Assembly (NCBI GenBank): GCA_017506865.1
Contig: JAFCMP010000124.1
Coordinates: 1,178,001-1,242,000, forward strand
Origin: Tribonema minus
Lineage: Eukaryota > Sar > Xanthophyceae > Tribonematales > Tribonemataceae
Direction: 5' to 3'
DNA: 64,000 nt
Numbering within the stretch: position 1 is the stretch's first letter; every line of letters starts with the position of its first letter. Below, piece by piece: positions 22,657-32,029 of the stretch. The notes beneath the pieces were generated by a model. That model searched no databases. It saw only the letters and a program-made list of their open reading frames with translations, and was not told the DNA's origin. Both the position numbers and the translations under genes were made by a program.

Positions 22657-22851
22657 GGGGGGGGGGGGGACATGGAGGAGGACGTAGGGGAGATCGATCC
22701 CGAGATGCCAGGCGGCGGCGGCGGCGTTTGCGAGACACTAAGTCTTTCAGACTGCCACAAGACAATGTCATGTAGATTCCGTACAGCAGCTTCAATTAGA
22801 CCATCATCCGGGCTTTTTCGCGCCCTGAGCGAGAATTAATAACTATAGTAC
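22657..22851 (+). mobile_element. Short LINE derivative: 5' head joined to 3' tail, second copy
   Basis: This is the same structure as the copy at 21741-21924 but in plus orientation: a G-run, CATGGAGGAGGACGTAGGGG, a GGCGGCGGCGGCGTTTG block, CATGTAGATTCCGTACAGC, then CATCATCCGGGCTTTTTCGC, CCTGAGCGAGAATTAATAA and GTAC. It is about 195 bp and has no coding capacity. Two copies with the same internal junction indicate a family that propagates as such, not two independent deletions. Confidence 0.75.
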
Positions 22852-22949
22852 TAGCTGGTAGGCTTAGCATAGAAGCCCCATCCACGGTGCCCTTCCGAAT
22901 CGTTGCCTTGAGGGGTAGGGTCAGGATCACAGAGGGGTCAATTCAAGGG

Positions 22950-23372
22950 TGTAGGTACATGTGCAAGGGGATTTTTTTGTGAGCTGGTGGGTTGTGGGGT
23001 TTGGGTGGAGGAGGGTTGGGTGGGGGGATGGGGGATTGTGGCTCTGCGAGGCGGAACGTGCTGTCGGCGTAAAGAAGGCCCTGCTTCTATATTGTCTCTA
23101 CACATATATATGTACATGCACTGTACTAATGTGCTCTACGCATGCATATCTATATGTGCTCTATCCTCTATTCAGCGTCTAGAGTCTATATATGCAAGAG
23201 GTAGAGGGCCGCCTGTACAGGTATAACGGCTGACACACTGCGATCGAAATCCAGTTTACCGCTAGGGCATGCCTCCGATCAAATCGTCCGAGAACGTGGA
23301 TCAGAGGTGCCGTCGCCGCGCCGCCGCGAAAGTGCTGTACAGGAGGGTAGTACCCTCATCTCATATGTACAT
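22950..23372 (+). repeat. Composite GT-rich repeat, copy 2
   Basis: It opens with a TGGGTGGAGGAGGGTTGGGT-type tract, then an AT-rich zone with ATATATATGTACATGCAC and TATATATGCAAGAGG, then GAGGGCCGCCTGTACAGG and an end TACCCTCATCTCATATGTAC. It is related to 21405-21723 and 26390-26880. The terminal GTAC is uninterrupted here. Confidence 0.5.
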
Positions 23373-23578
23373 TTCATAGATATTGGTGTTCGTTACGGCT
23401 TCCTTCACGCTGCACGCCTCACCACACCCAAACACCCTGTGTTTTCGCAAGGCTGCCACAAAAGGCAAAACCACTCGCAAATCATGATCGACAATGTCAC
23501 CCCCGGTAGAACGGTGATTGCGGCAGATTGCCACATACGTGCACACGTGCGTATGCAAGTAGGGTCCGCGGAAACGAC

Positions 23579-23935
23579 GCTTTCCAGGATGATCTCAACG
23601 TGCTGCAAGCTGCCTAAGTATTTCGACGACGCAGCGGCCGCTGGGGTGGCAGCCTGAGAGGTAATCCGCCGGCTGGCGACAGGGGGCCTACGCGTCCGAC
23701 CAGTCTGAGATATATGCGCGGCATGGTGTTTGATGCTGAAGCGGCCAGAGCACGCCTGCGCGCACTGTTTGTGAGCGCCACCATGCCAGAGTCCAGTCAC
23801 TGACAGGCTTTTACATCGGTCGGGGTACCGGGCACTCGGCCTATGTGCATGCTGCCATGAGCAAGCGCCTTGTTGACGCAGGGACATGGCAAATGAGTCA
23901 AAATGAATGTCGTGGCAGCTAGCTGCTGAGTCACG
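23579..23935 (+). mobile_element. Decayed LINE fragment (RT palm region)
   Basis: This matches 18777-19115 of the intact LINE, from the FLDDLNVL block through the TFDEAARARLRAL and PVGHPAYVHAAMSKHLVD regions. Compared with the intact copy it has several in-frame stops and frame-shifting insertions (for example a TGA after GGTGGCAGCC near 23655), so it is dead. Both ends are truncated. It lies just downstream of composite repeat copy 2. Confidence 0.85.
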
Positions 23936-24287
23936 GTCACCGTGCTGGAACAGTAACAGTCTGACAGTTACTGTTACAGCAGGCGCGGCCTCGGCGAGTG
24001 CACACGTACTACATACGCAGTCTACTAGTATCATTATGATGTGCCGATGAAGTAGTCGAGGAAGTCCGGCAGCTGTGCTGCTACCCAATGGCATTCCGGC
24101 AGCCGCCAGGACGAACACCATGTTCACCTTGAAGGCATTCTGAATCAATTTCTTCAAGAATTTCTTGAGGTCCAGCATGAACTGCCAGTGACCAAGCGCC
24201 GCAAGTTGAAGCTCATACGCGAGTTTGCCGGGCCGGGCCATGATGGCCGCTTTCTCCGCTCCTACTGACTCAGAGACAGCTACGGTA

Positions 24288-25055
24288 CCGTAAAGTCTAT
24301 AATTAAGCCCATGGGGCGACATTTTTATGAGTTTCCGAGCTCTCCTAAAATGATGCCCCACCCTTTTTATTTGCTCATGGAAATATCCCCCCCCCCCCTT
24401 TTTTGCATATGCATATGCAGCACAACGTGCTCTCTGCGCATGCGCATGCTGCAGGGATGATCAACTCAGTGACTCATGCTACACTACATCTGATTCCCCA
24501 CATTATTTGGGCCCATAGAACAACGCGAAGCAGCCATTACCAGCAACGTGCAGAGCAGTCAGAAAGGCAACAATCACATAAACAGGCAGCAAATACACAG
24601 ACGCATAATCGCTGTCGCTTTCAGACTCTATCTGCACGACAACCTGCTGCGTTGTGGGGGGGGACGCTGAGCTGAGGCTGTTGCGGAGACCGAACTGGCC
24701 CGGCTAGGCAATTGCGGAAGACGTCCAGCATGCTGCGTTGCTTGCCTTGAAGTTCCTGTACCTCACGCAAAGCTTTGGTCATAGCTTGGCACTACCGCCA
24801 GCTCCTGATGGGTCAGCCATCGTGCTTTTTGAACCGCCACTTCAAGTTCAGTTTGAACCGGCTTTTTGAGGTTCGAACGCGCTGAAAAACGGCAAGGCTG
24901 GCGATGCCCGTCACTTCATGATGGTGTTAGATAAGCTGTAATGGCTCAACTATTAATCCGCCCCACCCTTTTTTCCTCCATATATTAATGACGCCCCCCC
25001 CTTTTTTCGCTCTCATAAAAAAGTCGCCCCATGGGCTTAATTATAGACTTTACGC
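24288..25055. mobile_element. 768-bp element with 44-bp terminal inverted repeats
   Basis: The left end CCGTAAAGTCTATAATTAAG, continuing to CCCATGGGGCGACATTTTT, is matched by the reverse complement of the right end (GCGTAAAGTC...) with about two mismatches over 44 bp. Both ends are flanked by TA (24286-24287 and 25056-25057), a plausible TA target duplication as in Tc1/mariner-like elements. Just inside each end lies a direct GCCCCACCCTTTTT block plus a C-run/T-run, in the same orientation on both sides. The 550-bp core shows no transposase. It is probably non-autonomous. Confidence 0.75.
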
Positions 25056-25551
25056 TAACCCATACTGCCCAGCTGGTTCAAGGAGCTCCGCCAGGAAGTC
25101 TTTCGCTGTAGAACCTCCGACGACGAGTCGCCGCAAAGTTAGAAACGATGGGCCGCTGCTGTTCTGCAAGTGGCGTCAGGCGCCCCCGCGCCATGCAACT
25201 GCCAGAAGGCATCCCCGGCGGACAGCCGCGCAGCCTCCCGCATAACGGTCTGAAGCCACCGTCACGGCCCGGGCCCGGCGTGAGGACGGCAGCAATTTGA
25301 AACTCATGCCGTCCCAGCTTCAGAAGTTCAAGTTATTGCGTAGCGCATCCTGCAGGTGGCTGTAGCGCAGCCCCGGGCCGATGGGCCTGCTCCACTGTAA
25401 GGGCTTGCTCGCTGGATGACCATGGCAATTGAGTTAATAAATAATCGTCTTTCAGACTGACTGAATGCCCTGAGGCGCCCCTGTAAGTTAGGCTGTAACA
25501 GGCTGAGTTCTGCTGGCATATCGGCTGCTTTCACCACTAGCTACAGTAACT

Positions 25552-25740
25552 GTACTTTTATTAATTTCGCTTCGCAAGGGGCGCGAAAAGCCCTCTCTTT
25601 GGATGTGCACTCAATGCAACATTCCTTCTCCGAAGAGAGACTCAACCGCAAACAGGCTTCCCCCTCTTCACACTACCACCAACACCGCACAACCAAACCC
25701 TACTTAGGGTTGCCCAGCCGTGAGGCACACTTGTCCCGTA
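25552..25740 (-). mobile_element. Non-autonomous retroposon tail, family 2, second copy
   Basis: This is the reverse-orientation copy of 9530-9709: GTACTTTTATTAATTTCGCT, the GGGGCGCGAAAAGCCC block, GTGCACTCAATGCAACATTC and CCCAGCCGTGAGGCACAC. On the minus strand it ends in AAATTAATAAAA followed by GTAC. A further GTACTTTTATTATATT start lies immediately after at 25744, indicating a second tail in the same orientation abutting this one. Confidence 0.65.
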
Positions 25741-25854
25741 ACTGTACTTTTATTATATTCCACTTGTGGCTGTGGAAATGCCATGTTGTAGGTGTGTCGC
25801 CTTGTTCTCACTCTTGGATGTAGCATGCAAAGCTTGCACGCCACACCCCGCCCC

Positions 25855-26317
25855 CCACATCACCCCCAACAAAGCACCCGCAAGCGACTGTCCCCCACAT
25901 ACTAGCAGGGATACCAAACAAAGCTACAAGACTCTCCCCCCACAGACAGACCCGTCTTAAGGCCACCCAGCTCCACGCAGACTCCACCTCAAAGTTTTCA
26001 TGCAGGCCAAGTTCACCATAATGGGCCCTGAACTGGAGATTGTGGCTATCTACGTGAACCCCGATATCATAAAGATAAGCAGAGGGAGTCACTGGGCGCC
26101 AGGCGCTGACGCTAGAAAAGAAAGGCTATATAACTAAGCAAAGCATCGCCTCCTTGATGAGCGGGACGGTGGTTCACCGGGCCTCCCATATCACCCCCAA
26201 CAAAGCATCCGCAAGCGACTGTCCCCCACACACTAGCAGGGATACCAAACAAAGCTGCAAGACTCTCCCCCCACAGACAGACCCTTCTAAGGGCCACCCA
26301 GCTCCACGCAGACTCCA
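25855..26317 (-). repeat. Direct repeat pair of about 135 bp
   Basis: 25855-25990 and 26187-26317 share CATCACCCCCAACAAAGCA, GCGACTGTCCCCCACA, ACTAGCAGGGATACCAAACA and ACTCTCCCCCCACAGACAG, with about 6-8 differences. On the minus strand both copies keep an open frame of about 45 codons (ESAWSWVALRRVCLWGES in both) with very few residue changes. The frame is not obviously a gene, and the second copy leads into composite repeat copy 3. Confidence 0.6.
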
Positions 26318-26389
26318 TAACTGTACCTCTTCCGGGTCGCTCGCTTCCGGAGTCCATTCCCTCCTGACTACGGGGCGCTTTCTTTTGTT

Positions 26390-26880
26390 GTGTTGGTTTT
26401 TGATGTTGTTGTTTGTTGTGGTGGTTTTGGAATGGGGGACGTATGAATGGGGTGTGTGTGGGTGGATTGGTGGGGTGTTGGTGTTGTGGGGTGGGATGGG
26501 TCTGGCGAGGCGAGACGTGCTTGGAGCCCGAGAGAGAGCGAGAACTTCGCTGTACTACAGGAATCCATATATGCACTCATCTAGATTAGTGTATTGTCTA
26601 TGTATGCACTCTAGATAAGTCTCTATATATATACGCATACTTCTCTATACATGCACATCTAGCAACATCTGTGTATGCACTATAGGGAGTATCTATATAT
26701 GCACGTCTTAGCTGAGGCCAGCTGTGCAGTCCTCTTTGGTACGCGCTGCAAACGAGTCGCAGTTGAAGCGGTCACAGCCACCCTCCGATCGAGTCATCTC
26801 ACGATGGATCGGAGTGCTGCCTCTCGCCCGAAGAGGTAGCCGCACAGGTAGGTTGTCCTCACCTCATATGTACACTGGGA
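26390..26880 (+). repeat. Composite GT-rich repeat, copy 3
   Basis: A GTTGTTGTTTGTTGTGGTGG-type tract is followed by GGTGGGGTGTTGGTGTTGTG, GGCGAGGCGAGACGTGCTTG, several TATATATGCACTC/TGTATGCACT units, GAGGCCAGCTGTGCAG and an end GCACAGGTAGGTTGTCCTCACCTCATATGTAC-like (26845-26875). The order matches copies 1 and 2. A run of GGAACGGAACGG units follows near 27040-27085. Confidence 0.5.
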
Positions 26881-27249
26881 TATATACAGTTTCCTTTCAA
26901 GTTCTTTGCGCTCTTGAGGCTTTCGCCAGCTGCACGTCCCACCACGATTGAATGATGCACAGGTGCCGCGAAGGGTGGCCTCTCTCGCAAAACCATTCAA
27001 AAAACAAGACCCACTCTCTCAACGATTTAGTTTCTCGGGAATGGAGAACGGACCGGAACGGAACAGACCGGAACGGAACGGTCCCGGGACACGGAGCTTT
27101 AGGCGTGCGCACAGACCAGCAGCTGTCAGGCACAGCGCTGCCACGAAAACAGCACTTCAACTTTTTGTTCAACTTGATTCAGACCAGGTCCTCCTCGTGA
27201 ACTGTCACAGTGACAGTGTCGACGGAGTCTCAGACTGCTGTTCGCAAAA

Positions 27250-27445
27250 CCCTTGATGTCTAGACGACGCCGTCGCGACAGGCTGGCGTAAGGTCCTGTC
27301 GTCTCGACGACGCCGTCCTGACAGGCCGGGCGCATATTACTGTCGTGACGGTCTAGACGACACCGTCGCAATACCTGTCAGTGAGGCGCGGGTAACTTCC
27401 TGTCGTCTAGACAACGCCGTCGCGACGGACTGTCGTCTAACTTGA
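27250..27445. repeat. Tandem hairpin repeats TGTCGTCTAGACGACGCCG
   Basis: About four units (starting near 27256, 27298, 27343 and 27402) carry the core GTCTAGACGACGCCGTCGCG followed by ACAG and a variable 12-20-bp spacer. Each core contains the self-complementary CGTCTAGACG, and its GACGACGCCGTC part is also nearly palindromic, so every unit can fold. Unit length varies between about 40 and 60 bp. Confidence 0.6.
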
Positions 27446-27815
27446 AGGTGTGGAGACTTTCAGATGTGTTCCTAGGCTTAACCTGTGAGTCTTTAGCCGC
27501 TTGCAGCTACCGCTAATGGAGCGAAGTTCAACCAGGCATGCAGAAGCGCGCTGAGCCTCTTCAAGTTGAGCCTATAGTACTATTATACTACTAGTATAAT
27601 AATAGTAGTAAGAGGAGAAAATTAGTAAGATAGTATTACGCGCCCGCATACTATTAGGTAGCGCGAAGTGCCTGTGTGCAAGGTGACACTACTAAGTAAG
27701 TGATATCGGCCTTTGATCGGTCGAAAGTAAGTTGAGGAAGGCCGATAACCGACGTTACGGTACGACTCGGAGCTACTGGTAGTACAGTCATGAACCAGAT
27801 GCAATAGCAGTGCTT

Positions 27816-27951
27816 GCTGGCTTCGTCAAGGCCTCAAGCTGCAGGTCCTGGATGACGGTTGGTCAATCATGCTTGCGCAACCTGCTGGCTTTGTCAAGGC
27901 CTCAAGCTGCAGGTCCTGGATGACGATTGGTCAATCATGCTTGCGCAACCT
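27816..27951 (+). repeat. 68-bp tandem duplication
   Basis: 27816-27883 and 27884-27951 are identical except for about two substitutions (GCTGGCTTCGTCAAGGCCTC against GCTGGCTTTGTCAAGGCCTC, and GACGGTTGG against GACGATTGG). This is a recent head-to-tail duplication with no clear function. Confidence 0.8.
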
Positions 27952-28177
27952 GAAACTGGGAACCCTGTCATCTGCGCGATAGTCATTGCAAAACTTTACC
28001 CGCAAGTTTGCGGGAGTTTGGACAATGACGATTATCATACTGTATCACACACTGTGGCAATGACATATGGCACTGGCAGATGAGGCCTAACCCGATGAAC
28101 AGCGCATGGCGAGTAGCTTTTTGCCAGGATTTGCAGCAGTCAACCTGGATAACAACTTGAACTTCGTTGAACCCTCA

Positions 28178-28625
28178 GGGGCAGAATTTTTTGTTCGGGC
28201 AACCCTGTCTTTGAAGAAAGCAACTTGAACTTGAACCCGGTATTAATAATTCTGTATTATGCCTGTCGTGCACGAGGCCCGAAATCCCTCAGGCTACTAG
28301 TAGGGGGCAGTTTGGTCACCAATTGCCATGTAACTTCAAGTTGATGAAACTTCTCCACAACGGTGATGACACAATTCTGGGAAGTTGGCTTCAATTTCAA
28401 GTTGATGTTGAACTTGAAGTTGAAATTTAAGTATGCAGCATAAATGGTACCACTGGTTGAAGTTTCATCAACTTGAAGTTACATGGCAATTGGGTGACCC
28501 CCGAAATGCCCCCTAGGGATTACGGGCCTCGTGCACGTGCATGCACGACAGGCATAATTATTATTATACCGTCACACGGTGTTGCTTTCTTCGAAATCCG
28601 GGTTGCCCGACAAAAAATTCTGCCC
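28178..28625. mobile_element. 448-bp long-hairpin (MITE-like) element
   Basis: The left arm starts GGGCAGAATTTTTTGTTCGG and is matched by the reverse complement of the right end. Arm identity continues through GAAGAAAGCAAC, a TATGCCTGTCGTGCACGAGG block, the CAATTGCCATGTAACTTCAA block and GTTGATGAAACTTC, about 190 bp per arm with small indels. The core holds CTTGAAGTTGAAATT motifs. There is no coding capacity. It differs from the other hairpin elements at 10.2, 24.3 and 31.6 kb. Confidence 0.8.
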
Positions 28626-28629
28626 TCTG

Positions 28630-31310
28630 GGCCAGTGGCAGGCTGTTCAGAGTTTGTCCGACTTCTGCGCAGTTTGTTGCCGACACAAGATGAAACAAAC
28701 ATCTGTACCGCGCGCACGCATGCGGGGGGCCCCGGGAGTACTACGGCTTGTCAGATTATTGATAACAGCGCACGGCAAACTACTAGTATAGTAGGCTTCG
28801 TCAGCTTTACGGCGTTTACCAAGTACAACTTCAAGTTGAAGCAAGACCTGCCAGTGGTCCAGCCTACCAGCGGCGCACATGAACGAGTATGCGCTGCCAT
28901 TCACGTTTCAAAAAACTTGCCCTCAGGCTGTTGAAAGGTTTGGAGTCACTGGCAGTAGTTCGGTTGCAGTTACTGTACCAGTGTATCAGGTGAGCGGGGA
29001 TGCTGCCAGTGGCACCGTGACTCCGCAGTAACTGTTTCAAAGTTTCGGCTTTGACCAGTGACTTTGCCGACGGGAAATTATAGATTGAATACAGCTGCCA
29101 GTGCAGCAGGATACTATTAGTTATGGCAGTGCAACTTGAAGCGTCAGGCTGATCTGTAAACCAACTGCCTTGAAAATGTCAATGCGCCCCTCCGCGCTGT
29201 GCTGACAATTAAGCACCCCTTAATTTGGCCTCCCGCCCTGCAGTTCTTGACTTGAGCTACTTCAAGTTCCCGACAAGATTGAGTCAAGAGCAAATTCAAG
29301 TTGATATCTGATTCAGCCTGAGCAGGAATGTGGTGATACGGCTTAGGGGTGGATTGGGCCCTAGCCTACTATTAGTAAGGGCTGTGCCTCTGGCAGAGCC
29401 TTAGGCAGGTAGTACATAGCCTCAGGACCTGGTGTGTGGTTCAAGTTGGAGTTAAGTCTGACCAATTAACTCATGACTGCAGTAATGTCCACTGGCAGGA
29501 GTCATGTCAGGAACGATTGTGGTACCAGTAGACACAGCCTGAGGGTCCTAGTGCTCACTCGCCGCTTCAGTACCCTTCCAGCAGCACAGCTGCCTGCAGC
29601 AGCAGCACGTTGGAGACCCGCCGTATTGTCATCCAAGCCCCAACTTGAAGCCGTCCTAGGCTCTCTCTGTGTCCACTAAAATAGACTTCCGGTGAGCGCC
29701 TTGCGTGTCCATTCACGTCAATCACATCACATGAAGTTCTAACTGGAGCTTGAATTCCTGATTTGCTCTTCCTGGACCACTGGCAGCTTGCTATAGCTAG
29801 CATTTATGACAGCTTAAGACGGTAGCCTGCTTCAACTTGGCACCCGAAGACAGGCCACCACCGTGACGCGGAGGTTAACCTGCCCCTCGCGAACTTCAAG
29901 GCAGCAGCCGCTGCGTGTGATCGGTGTTATTACTTTCACCCTGAAACGCGTCTGACAGTAACTTGAAGGGGCGGCGGATGGGCGGGCCAAAACACGTACA
30001 GCGGTCCTGCACCAACCGTGAAGTGGCGTGCGATGTTAGTGTTGCAGCGCTCCATCGTTTCGCTAACCCTTGATCAAGCTAAGCAATACGTGCTGTTGAT
30101 GTCTAAGGGCCGTTCTGTGCTGGCGTTTTTTGCGTGAATATGGATCAAGACCTTCGTTGAACATGTGAATGCTGTGGCGTGGCATATTGCAGATGGATTA
30201 AGTGAATGAATCGGAAACCAAGCCAATCGCGCGCAGCTTGTGATGAGGGTCGCTGGCCATGCATCACTCAGCACGCCCAGGCTTGGCGAGAGTGGCTGTG
30301 CTGCGCCATGACAAGTCGACTATCAGAATTCGAGGCGCTGCTGACTCCGCCACCGTCACGAGCAGTGTGCTGAAGGGCTGCACCTGCACTGGTCGCTAAC
30401 GCTGCGAGTGACGTTGCGTTGGCCATGTATGCAGTGTGAATAATAGGGCGCTGTACCAAATGCGGATCAGAATTCACACCTGGATTCACGGCGCCGCCAA
30501 CTGGCTGTGCAGAACGGGTCTAAGCAGCCTGAGCAGTGGGAGGCACATTCCAAAGTTCACCAGCCTGAGACTGGCTTTATTCTGCAGTGGATGGATCATC
30601 AACGAGGCATAAATGCAGGCAGGCGGGCCATGCTTAAGCTTTTTGAGCCCTAGAGCACTTTGCAAGGTAGACGTACTGTCTCAGGCTGTCACCAGTCTAC
30701 GTGCCTTGCACTATCACGTCACACATGCACCTTTGACCTGGCCAGGTCATAGTATTAGGCGGAGATTCCTTAGGGTGGGCCACATGATACTAGTAGCTTG
30801 TGACAAAGTTCCACGCAGTGTGGAAAGTAATCGCATTCAGCGTTGTGCTGGCTTCTTGATTTTTAGCACACAGTGTGCAGCCACACATTGACTGTATCTG
30901 CCTGTGATTATCATCATGATAACCCTACCACATGCCAGTGCTCTCACTTATTCTTTGCTCAAAAGCTCAACACACATGTGCAAGCTTCTTTGCAAGGAAG
31001 GGGGAGAGGATCTAGCTTTTAAACTAGAGCAAAGCAATGCAATTTTGCCTAGGCATGCCTCATGACTGTTGGCCACACTCGGGTCGTCAATTTTACATCG
31101 TGGTCGTACCTGCACAACTGTTGTGTCTTACTGGTTGACCTACTAGGCTACAGTTCAGAGTGTCTTTGCATTTGAGCTCACGAAGACTCTATCGGATAGT
31201 GAAGCATGCAAGATATAGACAGCTCTTGTCACTTGACATTTCACGCGGGTTTGTCATGACAATCAGCTTCATATGCGCACCTGTATGCAGGATAACATTC
31301 CATCATGGCT
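28630..31310. other. No recognisable gene
   Basis: There are short frames only. The ACTTGAAGT/ACTTCAAGT motif is frequent (near 28830, 29120, 29265, 29640 and 29960). A frame at 31321-31614 is Ser/Arg-rich and reaches the hairpin element at 31.6 kb. I could not assign an exon with both splice edges. Confidence 0.35.
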
Positions 31311-31614
31311 AAGCTAAGCCATGTCACCAAGAAGGGCTCAAGTGGGTCAAGCTGCAGAGGCAGTTGCAGACTCTGGAAGCACTGGTAGAAGCAGCGCGCA
31401 GCCTACTGGCAGCACTGCTTCTACTGGCAACTCAAGCGCCCAGCGCAGCCCTCGCGTGCAGCGGGTGACGGTGTGTCACCTCCCAGGCTGCGCTCCCGCC
31501 GGGAAAAGCCCCAGACTCGGAGCCACGCCACTGGCACTGCCAGACCGGTGCCAATGCGCCCAGCGGCGCTCAGACAGCGCCCGTACGGCTCGCAGCTGCG
31601 GCCATACCGGGTGA

Positions 31615-32022
31615 GGAGAGAATTATTTGGGGCAATCCCCCAATACTAAAAGGCACCACAGGACATTTATTCAATGATCGAGTTGAAGATTGCACAACCA
31701 TGTGACCGAACATTAACAGTTCGCTTCAGCTCGCTCTGCGGACAATAGTGCAACTTTCAAACTTCAAATTGGACAAAGTTGACTCGAGGCGCTACTGTAA
31801 TTGAAGTATAACTTCTGATTGAAGTTTAACATCAACTGTCCCGCTCAATATCGACCATCATCTTCAATTTGAAGTTTGAAGTATGCATTATCATCCGCAG
31901 AGCGAGCTGAAGCAAACTGTTGATGTTCGGTCAAATGGTTGTGCAATCTTCAACTCGATAATTGCATTAATGTCCTGTGGCGCCTTTTAGTATTGGGGGA
32001 TTGCCCCAAATAATTCTCTCCC
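31615..32022. mobile_element. 408-bp long-hairpin (MITE-like) element
   Basis: The terminal inverted repeats begin GGAGAGAATTATTTGGGGCA and stay well matched for about 130 bp per arm: CAATCCCCCAATACTAAAAG, a CACAGGACAT block, GAGTTGAAGATTGCACAACC, GTTCGGTC-type and GAGCTCGCTCTGCGGA-type blocks. Weaker pairing continues to a loop near 31780-31850. No reading frame is conserved. It inserted next to, or into, a Ser/Arg-rich coding-like stretch ending near 31614. Confidence 0.85.
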
Positions 32023-32029
32023 CAAGAAT

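Noticed and set aside
22208-22795. 195-codon minus-strand frame
   Set aside because: Its N-terminal third (minus strand) is the short LINE derivative at 22657-22851, and the remainder has no splice or homology support.
23405-24361. 318-codon minus-strand frame
   Set aside because: Half of it is the antisense of a dead LINE RT fragment (23579-23935), and it ends in the terminal repeat of the 24288-25055 element.
27585-27615. AT-rich near-palindrome (TACTATTATACTACTAGTATAA) as a replication origin
   Set aside because: It is short and imperfect, with no supporting context. It may be only AT-rich microsatellite decay.
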